Assembly: GCA_021234155.1 (NCBI GenBank)
Contig: JAJEKV010000061.1
Span: 3,311,950-3,375,949 of the forward strand
From: Isoetes taiwanensis
Lineage: Eukaryota; Streptophyta; Lycopodiopsida; Isoetales; Isoetaceae
Direction: 5' to 3'
Length of the DNA stretch: 64,000 nucleotides
The first letter of the stretch is position 1. Every line of letters starts with the position of its first letter. Made by a program: the position numbers and the translations under genes. This document shows positions 54,335 to 64,000 of this stretch, one piece after another. Under the pieces are notes generated by a model, which ran no database searches, was not told the origin of the DNA, and was given only the letters and a program-made list of their open reading frames with translations.

Positions 54335-54673
54335 CACACCTCGGGAGCCGAACCATCCACCTCAATATTTTTGCAAATGTAAAATGTATAGGTTGATCAA
54401 TATATGAGACCAATTCCTTGGTATGCAGTTAGCACAACCCTAACACAAAGTTAGCAATATCCCACATGCATACATCACAAAAATCGTGCGCATATATAAA
54501 TAGTCTTTTGCTGCTTCGTTGAAGAGTGTAGATAGAGATTAGATGATGAAAAGTTATGGCTCTCTGGCTTGTAATCTTCAGTTACAGGCCAGAGTGTCAT
54601 GACTGTTCAAAATGTAATCCTCGTCCACCCTTTTAAAAGTAATGGGCTCAAATATCCCACATGCATTCAATGT

Positions 54674-54735
54674 TCCACATGTTACCAAATCAACAATTGC
54701 CAAATCAACAAATGCCAAATCAACAAATGCCAAAT
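54674..54735. repeat. Minisatellite, 15-bp unit
   Basis: CCAAATCAACAAATG is repeated about four times with small changes. Confidence 0.9.
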
Positions 54736-54948
54736 GAATGGATTGTGTTAAGGCATATTGTGTACCTATGCATATTGTGTTTAGTAAAGCGCGAGTCAAC
54801 AATTTGAAAGTCGACAAGTGTGAATCACCCCCCTTTGTTACATGTTTGACTTTCATTGACCAATATGTTTGACATAACGGGAACTGCATAACAAGAGATT
54901 GGTAAAGTTCCCTTGGTAAAATGTATATGAGATCAATATAGAGATAAC

Positions 54949-55137
54949 AAGGAATATTCCTTATTACCTTGAAAGGAATATTTCTTATTGCATTGAAAGG
55001 AATATTCCTTAGTGCCTAGTTATCAGGAATATTCTTTATTACCTTCAAAGGAATATTCTTTAGTTTGTTTAAGTGCACCCATAGTTACAAGGAATATTCC
55101 TTATTACATTGAAAGGAATATTCCTCATTGAGTATAG
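54949..55137. repeat. Array of palindromic AAGGAATATTCCTT units
   Basis: Seven or more copies of A(A)GGAATATTC(C/T)TT at about 23-30 base intervals are joined by ATTACCTTGA-like spacers. Each core GGAATATTCC is a perfect palindrome. It lies about 175 bp before recombinase copy 2. Confidence 0.85.
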
Positions 55138-55312
55138 CCCTTTCATTTGAGCTAGGCTTGTGGAATATATGTTAGCAACAACCATTGGCCAATTGGGTCA
55201 GAAAAAGAGGACAGTGGGAAAGATTTTGAGAAAAGGATATTGATGTATTTTGGCAGAATGTCCAATCAGGTTAAGGAACAAATCATTGGCATAGTACGAG
55301 CCATATCAGAAA

Positions 55313-55945
55313 TGGCTGTTGGCATGAGAATTACGGGGCAACGAACTTCTGAAGCATACCACAGGTAATTTAATTACTCGCATTTTTGTTTGGCTTTCTT
55401 TCTTTATTTCTGACGTGTTTTTTTCAAGTATGATAAGAAAATTGATCTGCAAGCCAAGTGTGCAATGGATGTCGTTACGAATCCATTTGATGGAGATGGT
55501 AGGAGGTGAACTTTTGATGTTGTTTATAAGGAGGAGTTGAAGGGGTTGATGAGATTGATCATTCCTCAGGTGGTAATGGTTCCGCTTTGATTGATTCTAG
55601 TATTAATAGCAATGCCAGAGATGATCAGAAGTTGAATGATGGTGCTTCTCATTGCGGATCAGAAAGTGCCAAGTATTCTCAACTCTAGTATTGTGGCACC
55701 TAGTATTGCAATCGAGAATGTGTCTCCTGTTGTTGAATTGTCCCCCGTACTTCAGGATGAATCGGAAGAATTGCTACATTTTAATCGCGATATTGAGACT
55801 TTGGGAGCAACTTCTCTTGTTGTACGACATGCATTAGGTTTGCAGATGCAGATTTCAAATATTTCTGGTGGAACGTTTCAAAATTGCAGCATTGTGATGC
55901 CTCACATGACAGGGAAGATCTGGGTGATTTCATACAAAACCTGAT
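55313..55945 (+). pseudogene. Crypton-like recombinase, 5'-truncated second copy
   Basis: From 55313 the sequence encodes AVGMRITGQRTSEAYHR, the end of the recombinase catalytic domain. An intron follows whose acceptor is changed (TTCAAG versus TTCAGG in copy 1), then DKKIDLQAKCAMDVVTN. The changed acceptor puts the next exon out of frame. Homology with copy 1 ends near 55575. Further on, frames to 55945 hold an acidic stretch (LQDESEELLHFNRDIE) and ISNISGGTFQNCSIVM. That last piece resembles the C-terminal GG.F.NC.I motif seen after some DUF3504 domains (from memory). Upstream of 55313 the sequence is unrelated to copy 1. Confidence 0.6.
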
Positions 55946-56129
55946 TAAGAAGAGTTAGATTTGGACTTGGAAGTGATCTATAAACTTCATATTTTCATGT
56001 TTTCTCATGTTTTCTGATCTAGTGTGATCTGGTCATGATCTGCATTGTTGTAACTTTTGACATGAAATGAAGCTTTTTTACTGTATAAATTGCAGTTTTT
56101 TTTACTCTGTAAATTGCATTGTATTTGAG
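55946..56129. other. No gene recognised
   Basis: 3' flank of recombinase copy 2 with repeated TTTTCATGTTTTCTCATG and TCTGATCTAGTGTGATC-type phrases. Confidence 0.4.
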
Positions 56130-56255
56130 AATGTAAGTTGAAATAGCTGAATGTAGGGTAGAAAGCTTAGAATGTAGGGTAAAATTGTTGGAATGTAGGG
56201 TAAAACATAGAATGTAGAGTAAAAATGTAAGAATGTAAGGTAAAAATAAAAAATA
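56130..56255. repeat. Minisatellite of GAATGTAGGGTAAAA units
   Basis: Five or six imperfect copies of GAATGTAGGGTAAAA with short spacers. Confidence 0.85.
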
Positions 56256-56772
56256 TCAATCTAGCCTAGGGGTCAGAAAAAATGGTACCTTACATTTACA
56301 CATTTAGTACTGCAAAATTGATAACACCAAAAATGACGTTGAAAAGCCTTTCTCAAAAACCGGCTCTTTTGCAAATGGCATATACGGAAAAAAACACTTG
56401 AGTTAAGTTTCGCCGCGTCTGCCACCAAATAGGAACTGGCTGCTGTATTGATTAGATTACAACAACATTGGGTCCTATGAGATAAGAAACCACAGAGGAC
56501 CCTACCTTTAACATGCTATTCCATTAAGAAATAAAGAGCACAATTTTGCAAATCGTATCAGCTATGCTGCCTGGGGAAAGAACATGGATACCAACTCTTT
56601 GTAGCTACTGAATGTCAAACTGTCTGCTGCTCCTGTGATTAAAAAAAAAAAAAACTAGCAGAACTGCAGGGTTGAGAAGAAGGCTAGATAAATGGATTTG
56701 TGTTGGTAATTTTAATTGTAGTAATTTGAATTTCAGCGGCATGCTAAGAGAATATGTATTAATATATGAATC

Positions 56773-57150
56773 TTACATTGTGCATCCCTTATTGGGTCCC
56801 TGATAGGAAGAATCCGCGTCGCGGCGGCGTTTTGGAAATGTACGGTTTCCCCTCGTACGATGAGGCGGCATTTTGGAAATGTACGGTTCCCCCTCGTATG
56901 GTGAAGTGGGGATTACCACAGGTTTTGAAGCAGCTACATTAGCAGCATCTTGTTCGGCTGGAAGTCCGCCGTCGTGATTGGTGACACGATCGGCAGTTGC
57001 TTCCTGTCCTTTATTCGCAAGAGCATCACGTACAGTAGCCCAGGCGTGAACGCTCTCCTCACGACCATGATTGCATTTCCTTCTATCGTGGAGCTCTGGC
57101 TCTTGTGCCCCGTCATGGCGTCCCCTCCACGAAATTATGCCATACATCAT
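56773..57150 (-). other. Uncertain 125-codon frame with internal duplication
   Basis: The frame contains a duplication of about 48 bp (TTTTGGAAATGTACGGTT.CCCCTCGTA near 56830 and 56871). Its product is basic and matches nothing I know. It may be non-coding. Confidence 0.15.
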
Positions 57151-57290
57151 AAGATGCCAATCTTGTTCACAACCTAGAGCTGCTTATCATCACATAAAGC
57201 ATGACTGAGAGAAACAACAGAATCTGATTCCTCATTTGCTAAATAGAGCATATTCAATATTCTCACTTGAGCATCGAGAGATTTTGCAAT

Positions 57291-57525
57291 AGACTCTGCA
57301 ACAGGTTTAAATCCCAATATCTGTATAACCATGAGCATGAGTTTGAGGGCTCAGAACTTAAAATATCCAACAAGACGCATAAAGTATGTGCCTAACCTCC
57401 AAAGGACCATGCACTTCAGGCCATGTAGAAGTGGCTACTCTATCTCCACGACCGACCACTGTTTGCAGACTGCAAGAAAAAACACATTAAAAACCTCTTA
57501 TGTATGACTAATATGAAGATGCTTG
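57291..57525. repeat. Direct repeat, copy 1 (flanks the HMGR/iPGAM mosaic)
   Basis: Matches 59945-60195 with few changes, except for a short block (CATCCATCCCTC...) present only in copy 2. It contains exon-like pieces on the minus strand (SANSGRGDRAATSTWPEVHGP in copy 2) that I cannot assign. Confidence 0.9.
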
Positions 57526-57769
57526 CCAAAATTAAAGGCCAAACCTTGTCATAATGTGGAATGTGGCACTTCTCAGCCAGTGCAGCTAAAATAGCATACA
57601 TCAATGCAGCAGCCTAGTTATCATTTAAATCCCAAGCATTTGCTGCAAAAAGGTACTATCAGAAAGATTGGGGTTAAAATATTCTCTCAAAGTTGAGGAA
57701 CAACTAATATATTTTGTAGTTGGTGCTAGCATTTGTGATTGTAGTTGGGTTGTCAGTTCAAGTGCAGTT

Positions 57770-59330
57770 AGTTCAAATCAGATTCCTTCATATTCTTTAG
57801 AAGCAGAACTGGGTGATTGTTAGAGGGCAGCCAGTGTAAAGAAGAGGGTTGTGGAGTTAGTGACTGGCAGATCGTTGGAGGGGCTGCCACTTTCAGGATT
57901 TGATTATGCATCGGGCATGTGCAGATTCCTGTTGGTATCGCTGGACCCTTGAAACTTGATGGGGTAGAATATGCCATCCCAATGGCAACTACAGAAGGGT
58001 GTCTTATAGCCAGCACCAACCGAGGTTGCAAGGCTATATCTCAATCCGGCGGAGCTACTAGCGCCATATTACGAGATGGGATATCCCGCGCTCCTGTAGT
58101 CAAATTGCCCTCAGCCAAACGTGCAGCAGATCTCAAGTTTTACTTGGAAGATGGGAACAACTTTGACACTATCCCTGCCATGTTTAACAAGTAACATTAT
58201 TAGTAAATTTCTTTTGGAGACATTCAGAGGTTTATGTGCTTTGTTTTTTTGTTATTGCAGAACAAGCAGGTGTGCTATGTTGCACCATGTCAAGCATGTA
58301 TGAATGCATATCTAAGATTCTCTTGCACGACAAGAATGCATATCTAAGATTCTCTTGCACGACAAGAGATGCTATGGGCATGAACATGATATCCAAGGGC
58401 ATCCAGAACGTGTTGGATTATCTCTAGGATCTGTTTCCAGACATGGACGTCATCAGTATTTCTGGTATTTTTCTTATGGATAATCTTTTTCTGGTCTTTT
58501 AATAATTTTAGAAGCAGCTGTTCATGTTTTTTAGTTGTGTGCAAAATTGTTATTGTGTGACGATAAAAATTCATAGAACAGGAAATCACAACTCATAATC
58601 GAATCTAAGAAATATGTAGTGTTTTTTTTTTTTTTTTCAAGTACTTGTAAAGTTGTATTTTTGGTTTATTAATGAACTCATTTTTCGTGCAGGCAACTTT
58701 TGTGCCGATAAAAAGGCTATAGCAGTAAATTGGATTGGGGAGATCTACCTATAGTATGTGAAGCTATCATAAAGGAAGAAGTAGTAGCTAAGGTTCTTAA
58801 GACTTCAGTGGCATCTCTTGTAGAGCTGGAACACAGTACAAATTTTTATTGGATCTGCTATGGCTGGAGCTGTTGGTGGCTTCAACGCACGTGCATCCAA
58901 CATTGTATCCGCAATTTTCATAGCAATTGGTCAAGATCCTGCACAGCACATTGAGAGCTCACACTGTATCACACTCATGGAGGCAGTGAATGGTGGACAA
59001 GACTTGCACATCTCTGTTAGTATGTCATCAATCGAGGTAATAATCCAAGAATTTGGTACTTTGATTATAATAATAACCTGCAGAATCAATAACATAGACT
59101 AAAAGTATTTTCAGGCAGATTGTTTGAATTTGCTTGGATTGAAGGGATCTAATACTGAATCACCTGGCATGAATGCACAAACTTTGGCAAGGGTTGTGGC
59201 TGGTGGAGTTCTAGCTGGAGAACTCTCCCTTATGTCTGCACTTGCTGCAGGCCAGCTTGTCAAAAACCATATGAAATATAATCGCATACACAATACACAA
59301 AGACGCATGGTGGATGTGAGGCTAAAATTT
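57770..59330 (+). pseudogene. HMG-CoA reductase pseudogene (intron-containing)
   Basis: Class I HMGR, the mevalonate-pathway enzyme, is recognisable from about 57782 ([25 protein letters not shown]). It continues with [86 protein letters not shown] and [14 protein letters not shown], and ends with [11 protein letters not shown] and its catalytic His. Introns lie at the expected places. Lesions are a stop in the first exon (GDC-stop-RAAS), a deletion after GFDYAS and a 32-bp tandem duplication (58303-58334, 58335-58366). Others are a stop after NVLDYL, frameshifts near 58735 and 58840, and loss of the GTVGGGT block between the last exons. It is a DNA-level duplicate and not functional. The N-terminal membrane segments are absent. 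Confidence 0.92.
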
Positions 59331-59439
59331 TGACGGCCTAAAGGAACTGCATGACAAAAAGTTGATTCTCTAAATAACGCATCCAAATATTCCTCAAACA
59401 TGGTGATCAGCTTCCACTCAAACGATTCTTAATTCTTAC

Positions 59440-59871
59440 CTCATAACGGTCCATTGTCACTTCCATACGTCCACCTCCAGAGGCAATACGAGCATTGCAT
59501 CCCTTATCACGCAAGTCCTTCAAATCTTTTTCTAGTTGCTCAACAAATTTTATGCTTGAGCCATCAAGGACATCATGGGCCTCTGTGAAAAAATGAACTC
59601 GAATTCTTTTCGCTCCATTTTCATAAGCTCCCTTCATCAAAAGCTGCATCATTTAAGCAATAACAGAGTTAGGCTCGAATCCCTTTTCATCAATAAACAA
59701 AAACTGTCTATATTATAACCTGTATTTGATCATAACGGGAATGTACTCCACCATCACTCAATAAACCAATCAAGTGCAAAGTTCCTTTCTCAAAGGCTGG
59801 CTGAATATATTTAAATCCAGTCGCCTTTAAAGAGCTTTCCTGTGGCAAGTGCAGAATCAACAAGCTTTGCT
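59440..59871 (-). pseudogene. iPGAM pseudogene (cofactor-independent phosphoglycerate mutase), two exons
   Basis: Exons 59720-59871 and 59440-59643 have GT-AG borders. They encode AKLVDSALATGKLFKGD, then after a one-base loss GFKYIQPAFEKGTLHLIGLL and SDGGVHSRYDQIQ. GAKRIRVHFFTEAHDVLDGS and ASGGGRMEVTMDRYE follow. This is the middle of iPGAM, which interconverts 3- and 2-phosphoglycerate in glycolysis. The family motif TDGRD is changed to TEAHD. No other iPGAM exons are found, so it is a fragment. Confidence 0.88.
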
Positions 59872-59944
59872 CTGCAGATGCCAAAGTAAATATTAGAAAA
59901 AAAATAATGTAAAGCTTATGCTGGCATAAATGTCTCGTGGCAAC

Positions 59945-60195
59945 AGACTCTGCAACAGGTTTAAATCCCAACATCCATCCCTCAAATAGCACAATCTGTA
60001 TAACCATGAGCATGAGTTGAGGGCTCAGAACTTAAAATTTCCAACAAGACGCATAAAGTATGTGCCTAACCTCCAAAGGACCATGCACTTCAGGCCATGT
60101 AGAAGTGGCTGCTCTATCTCCACGACCACTGTTTGCAGACTGCAAGAAAAAACACATTAAAAACCTCTTCTGTATGACTAATATGAAGATGCTTG
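59945..60195. repeat. Direct repeat, copy 2
   Basis: Partner of 57291-57525. The two copies enclose the HMGR and iPGAM pseudogenes. Confidence 0.9.
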
Positions 60196-60630
60196 TAGTT
60201 AGGTTGGACACAATCATAAGTGGTCCACAGATTAACTACTCTACCATGACTCGTTTTTCCACTGATTTATGTTTTTCAATCAACCAAGATAAAAAAACCC
60301 CAACAAGAAAATTCCAATTATTGCCAAAGGAATTGGAAGTCAATTTGCCCTTTGCATTACTGGTCAAATTCAGAAGAAATAGGATATTACAAAAGCTATG
60401 GATTCCATCTGTCCGATGAATTGCTGTGTAGTGTTTTTACTACTGTAATCTTTCCCGACTTCCTTTTGCTCAACACTTGTACAAGCGGGCAGACACATTT
60501 TGGAAGTGATAGCTTGCCATGCCTCAGATTGTACAGTTCATGAAAAGCAAATAAATTGCATATACACAACCAAAAATATCCACCACAACAAGTATAATCC
60601 ATTGTAAACACACTGCCACACAATTTGCTC
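60196..60630. other. No gene recognised; 3' flank of KRI1
   Basis: Contains the probable 3' untranslated region of the KRI1 gene on the minus strand. No other coding signal is seen. Confidence 0.5.
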
Positions 60631-62595
60631 CTACTTTTTGTGTTTTTTGTGTTTTGGCAGCTCAACCTTCCCATACGATAAGAGTCTAGAGAAGGGAAGG
60701 CCTGTTTTGCTCTTCTTCCGCCTCCTTTTCTTTGAACTTTCACCAGTTCCTTGTCCTGACAATTGTGTGTGAGCACTATCAATTATAGTAGAATCAACTG
60801 GTTGATTGCTGTTATTATCTACCAATTGATCATCACAACTTGTAGTTGTTGCAGCTTGTTTATTCTTCTTATTGGTAAGCCTTGGGGTTTCATCCATGGC
60901 CTTACGCTTTCGCTCCTTTTTATTTAGCCTATGATACTTCGGAACCTTCCATTCCTCAGTTCTATAAGGAGCGAGTCTTTTTACTGAAACATACTGATTG
61001 AGTTCTTTATCATCAGTTGTTAATATTTCCTCTGGTGTCAGACCATACATGTTTGGTTTGAGTTTCTTATATTTGAACCTAGTAGGGAGATCACCAATCA
61101 TGTCTTCATAATCTAGCTTATAGTATTCTTCCAAATGCTTTTCCAAAGCCAACTTTAAAGGGACTTCAAGATTTTTATTTACCTCTTCATCCACTATGCC
61201 TGCTAATTTCTCCTGTTGCTTCACCTTGGCAGCTGCGAAACCAACAGATGTGTGGTTGTCCCAATCTTTTGAAAGCCCTAACAACTCATTCTCCATGTCA
61301 AAATCAGGCTTTCCCATCCCTTCGATATCATCATCTTCATCTCCAGCACAAAAATTGGCATCCATATCTTCTGCCTCATAATAACCTTCGCCAAATGCCT
61401 CATGCATTTTCCTATCATATTCTTCAGGATCAAAGTCCTCCTCAAGGTCACGTTCATCTAGGACATCAAGGCTACCAGCACCAGCCACTGACTTTATCTT
61501 TGATAACTTTTCCATCAACTCTTTTTTCTTCACGTTCTTTAGCCTTTTTAGCTCTTCTTTTCTAGCTAATGCAGCTTCTTGCTCTCTATCTTGTTTCAGT
61601 TTGCGTTGCTTCTTTCTAGCATCAGATTTCTTACGAACAGAATCATCAATTATTCTGGAGTGGCCCAACACCTGATTTCCAGCACCTTCTTCAAACCTAA
61701 AATTATAGTCAGCTTCATATTTATCTTGCTTTTCAAGCTCTTTTTCATCCTCGCTAATCTCATCAACAATTTCCCCATATGATGGTATCCGATTCTGCTC
61801 TCTGTCAAACCATCCCTGGTTAAGAAGGTAATCCTTTAAAAATTTCTCATTTTCATCAAGCTCATTATCCTTGCCAAAATACTCTTCCAACCGTCTGTTT
61901 ATGTCAACATCTTTCCTTTTCTGCTCAAATTCCGCAATGGCTTCATCTGTATCCCTCTTCTCCTTATCTAATTCCTCTCTGGTCTTCTTCCTAATTTTCA
62001 AAAGTCCCCCAACATCTTCTGAGTCTGGGTCTGCTTCTGCAACACTCTGCAGAAATGCCTGCTTCAGCTGCATCTGCTCCTCAGCATAGCTTAATAAGTC
62101 TTTCCCTTTTGCTTTATCCTTTGCTTTATGGATAGACTCCAAGTCCTCACCTTCTGGGCCATCTTCTAAAAGATGCTTTGCAACCACATCCTTCAAGTAA
62201 ACACCTTTAGTCGTTCCCTTCCCTTTAGCCTTGGCCAGTTCATTTTCTCCTTTCTGCTCATTTTCTTCCTCTTCGTCATCATCGTAGAATTTAACAGCTT
62301 TAGAATAAATGACAGGATCACGCTTCCTAATTTTCACTAGAGTATCAAGGATTTGTACCTCGGTTTTTTCAGAAAGCACTCCATCCTCATCCTCTTCTTC
62401 GTCCTCAGAGTCAGATTCTGAGTCTGAGTTTAAAACCAGCCCCTGTTTCTGCAGCTCTTCAAGACGATGAAGATCTTCACGCTTTTTATTGTGCTCAAAA
62501 CGACGAGCATACTGTTCATTCACCTTGAGCTCATCCACACTGCCATCATCGTCTCCTTCATCGAGCAGGGACTGCCGTCGACCCACCATAGCCAT
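60631..62595 (-). CDS. KRI1: KRI1-like ribosome biogenesis protein, single exon
   Basis: An uninterrupted 654-codon frame starts at ATG 62595 (MAMVGRRQ; a second Met lies two codons on). The protein is highly charged, with an acidic Ser/Asp/Glu tract (residues about 57-73) and long Lys/Glu coiled-coil regions. The KRI1 core (DERDLEEDFDPEEYDRKM, about 375-395) and the KRI1 C-terminal domain (LPTRFKYKKLKPNMYGLTPE, YVSVKRLAPYR) follow. It ends in a Lys/Arg-rich nuclear or nucleolar-type tail (SSKKRRRKKSK). In yeast, Kri1 works with Krr1 in 40S subunit assembly in the nucleolus; the same role here is inferred. No lesion is seen. Confidence 0.95.
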   Translation of the reverse strand: MAMVGRRQSLLDEGDDDGSVDELKVNEQYARRFEHNKKREDLHRLEELQKQGLVLNSDSESDSEDEEEDEDGVLSEKTEVQILDTLVKIRKRDPVIYSKAVKFYDDDEEEENEQKGENELAKAKGKGTTKGVYLKDVVAKHLLEDGPEGEDLESIHKAKDKAKGKDLLSYAEEQMQLKQAFLQSVAEADPDSEDVGGLLKIRKKTREELDKEKRDTDEAIAEFEQKRKDVDINRRLEEYFGKDNELDENEKFLKDYLLNQGWFDREQNRIPSYGEIVDEISEDEKELEKQDKYEADYNFRFEEGAGNQVLGHSRIIDDSVRKKSDARKKQRKLKQDREQEAALARKEELKRLKNVKKKELMEKLSKIKSVAGAGSLDVLDERDLEEDFDPEEYDRKMHEAFGEGYYEAEDMDANFCAGDEDDDIEGMGKPDFDMENELLGLSKDWDNHTSVGFAAAKVKQQEKLAGIVDEEVNKNLEVPLKLALEKHLEEYYKLDYEDMIGDLPTRFKYKKLKPNMYGLTPEEILTTDDKELNQYVSVKRLAPYRTEEWKVPKYHRLNKKERKRKAMDETPRLTNKKNKQAATTTSCDDQLVDNNSNQPVDSTIIDSAHTQLSGQGTGESSKKRRRKKSKTGLPFSRLLSYGKVELPKHKKHKK

Positions 62596-63760
62596 GAAAG
62601 TTTTAGGGTTTTAATTTCTGATACTGCTCACCTTCTCGTTATAGTTAAGAGGGAAAACATCCAACTCTAATCACACATCCAACCCTAATCACACATCCAA
62701 ACAAAAGGAAAACATTCACACCATTGGATCGAACCATTCGCAGCCATCCAAGTGGCATGAAACATGGCCATCTAAGTAGCATGAAACAAAACTATAGCAC
62801 TATCATCAAACATATATAAAGCAGTTTTGCTTTTTTCTTCGGTCCGCTTAAAAAAAAATTTATTTTCTCCCCATCCTCAATCAACTCTCTTTAATTTTGT
62901 TCTGAAATTCGCCGCCATGAAAATTCGTGTTTGGGTGTCGCTGCCGGTATCACAATTCACAAGGAATTCCTGAGAAAGGATTCATAAATGCCTTTGTTTC
63001 TGGCTCACGGGACTTCCTGGTTGTCTCGGATATGGAATCCTCGATGCAGCAAAACATGGCCGAGCCTTCAATTGTGGAATACGAATCTCCTTTTAGGCCA
63101 TTTAGCATTATAGTTTGTCTTCTCAAAGGTGCATCTTAAGAGGTTCTCTTGAAGGAAGATATTATGTTTACAACTCCATGGATTACTGTCACCAGCTTAT
63201 TTGCAAATAGAGCATACCAGACAGCTTAGTCGGGTAAACATCTACTTCTATCTTTAGACGCTCCATGGCCTGTATTTTATGAGTGACTGGTTGTTTCATG
63301 AAACGTTCTATGATAGATAGAAACTTGTGAATTGGCATTTTAACGAGGTTATGCAAGTATGTGTTGATAACCGTGGAGATATCACTCCAACAATAGATAA
63401 TCTATAAAAAGAAAAGCATTAAGCAAGTATGCTTGCTAATCAATAGTCTTCTGCCATTTAATTTATATCCACAAATGTATTATTGCAGGCAAGACAGTTA
63501 ATTTATAGCCACTTATTTGCTAAGTGTATGTATTATTGCAGGCAAACTGTGGAACAAAGGAGCAACAAAAGTTAAGGTTTATGGTTGTATGCAAAATTGT
63601 CATTTAAGAATTTGCATAACATTGCCAGTTTTCATACCATGCTTCAGTCATTGTAAAACATCCAGGATACTCCACATTTCAGATATGATCATAGTAGCAA
63701 AATACTTTGCAGGCTTAGAAACCGATATATCTAACAGTCACGTATCAGCTTCTTTAACCA
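62596..63760. other. 5' flank of KRI1 and unassigned sequence
   Basis: A plus-strand start at 63031 (MESSMQQNMAEPSIVEYESPF) ends at 63139 and looks protein-like but is not recognised; a GT at the end (AAAG/GTGCAT) could be a donor. AGTATG.ATTATTGCAGGCAA occurs near 63475 and 63525. ACACATCCAA.CCTAATC repeats lie near 62670. Confidence 0.3.
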
Positions 63761-63890
63761 ATGCCAATTGCGATTTCATGTGAGTTAATGCCAATCACAG
63801 AGGAGGGGAGTAAGGCAAGAGGGTAATGCCAATTGCGATTTCATGTGAGTTAATGCCAATCACAGAGGAGGGGAGTAAGGCAAGAGGCTT
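63761..63890. repeat. Perfect tandem duplication, 65-bp unit
   Basis: 63761-63825 is repeated exactly at 63826-63890, apart from the final bases. Confidence 0.95.
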
Positions 63891-64000
63891 TCGGAAAAGT
63901 GGGCAACATAGGCAAGGCATCCTAACTAGGGAGGGAGTGAGGTTGTATCAGGATAATTCAAAACTGCGTGGTTTTCACCATAAATTGATTAATTTGACCC

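Noticed and set aside
54949-55137. CRISPR-like array
   Set aside because: Plant nuclear DNA, palindromic units with very short similar spacers; it is a minisatellite.

Overview
The window is nuclear DNA of a vascular plant. The evidence is spliced genes with GT-AG introns, chromodomain-bearing Ty3/gypsy elements primed by initiator tRNA-Met, a PIF/Harbinger transposon, a plant-type FAD monooxygenase with a plastid-type leader, plant-type HMG-CoA reductase remnants and a piece of plant mitochondrial DNA. The sequence alone does not give the species. Most of the 64 kb is transposon sequence, much of it nested and bounded by exact target-site duplications (TSDs).

Layout. 1-2.1 kb is AT-rich intron-like DNA ending in one possible exon. 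2.18-3.90 kb (-) is a broken, spliced gene for a Crypton-like (DUF3504) tyrosine recombinase; a 5'-truncated second copy lies at 55.3-55.9 kb (+). 4.4-5.3 kb holds nested inverted repeats. 7,381-12,472 (-) is a complete Ty3/gypsy insertion (element A, TSD ATTAG) with LTRs of only 70/71 bp. 12.86-14.5 kb is a gag-protease remnant. 15,604-26,974 (-) is an 11.4-kb LTR element (element B, TSD CTAAC) with 1.6-kb LTRs, only gag-like remnants and no recognisable pol. 27,026-31,860 (-) is a nearly intact PIF/Harbinger element (TSD TAA) with transposase and Myb/SANT genes. 33,509-40,123 (+) is a Ty3/gypsy chromovirus (element C, TSD AAAAT) carrying a 600-bp insertion in its 5' LTR and a complete 323-bp TRIM (TSD ATAGG) in its integrase gene.

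Host genes. 41.2-41.5 kb (-) is an exon of an unrecognised membrane protein with a tandemly duplicated 3' edge. 42,036-45,694 (-) is a complete six-exon FAD-dependent monooxygenase of the MO1/CTF2 type, with mitochondrial-like DNA in its last intron and a perfect 35-bp palindrome upstream. 48-51.6 kb (+) is a decaying multi-exon gene with a coiled coil, a RING-like cluster and a Ulp1-type protease domain. 57.3-60.2 kb is a mosaic of an HMG-CoA reductase pseudogene (+) and two exons of a phosphoglycerate mutase pseudogene (-), framed by a direct repeat. 60,631-62,595 (-) is an intact, intronless KRI1 ribosome-biogenesis gene.

Only the monooxygenase and KRI1 look like intact host genes. The rest is mobile DNA, pseudogenes and locally duplicated sequence. 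The most unusual content is the plant Crypton-like recombinase, whose catalytic tyrosine lies beyond an intron, and the coding gypsy element with TRIM-sized LTRs.
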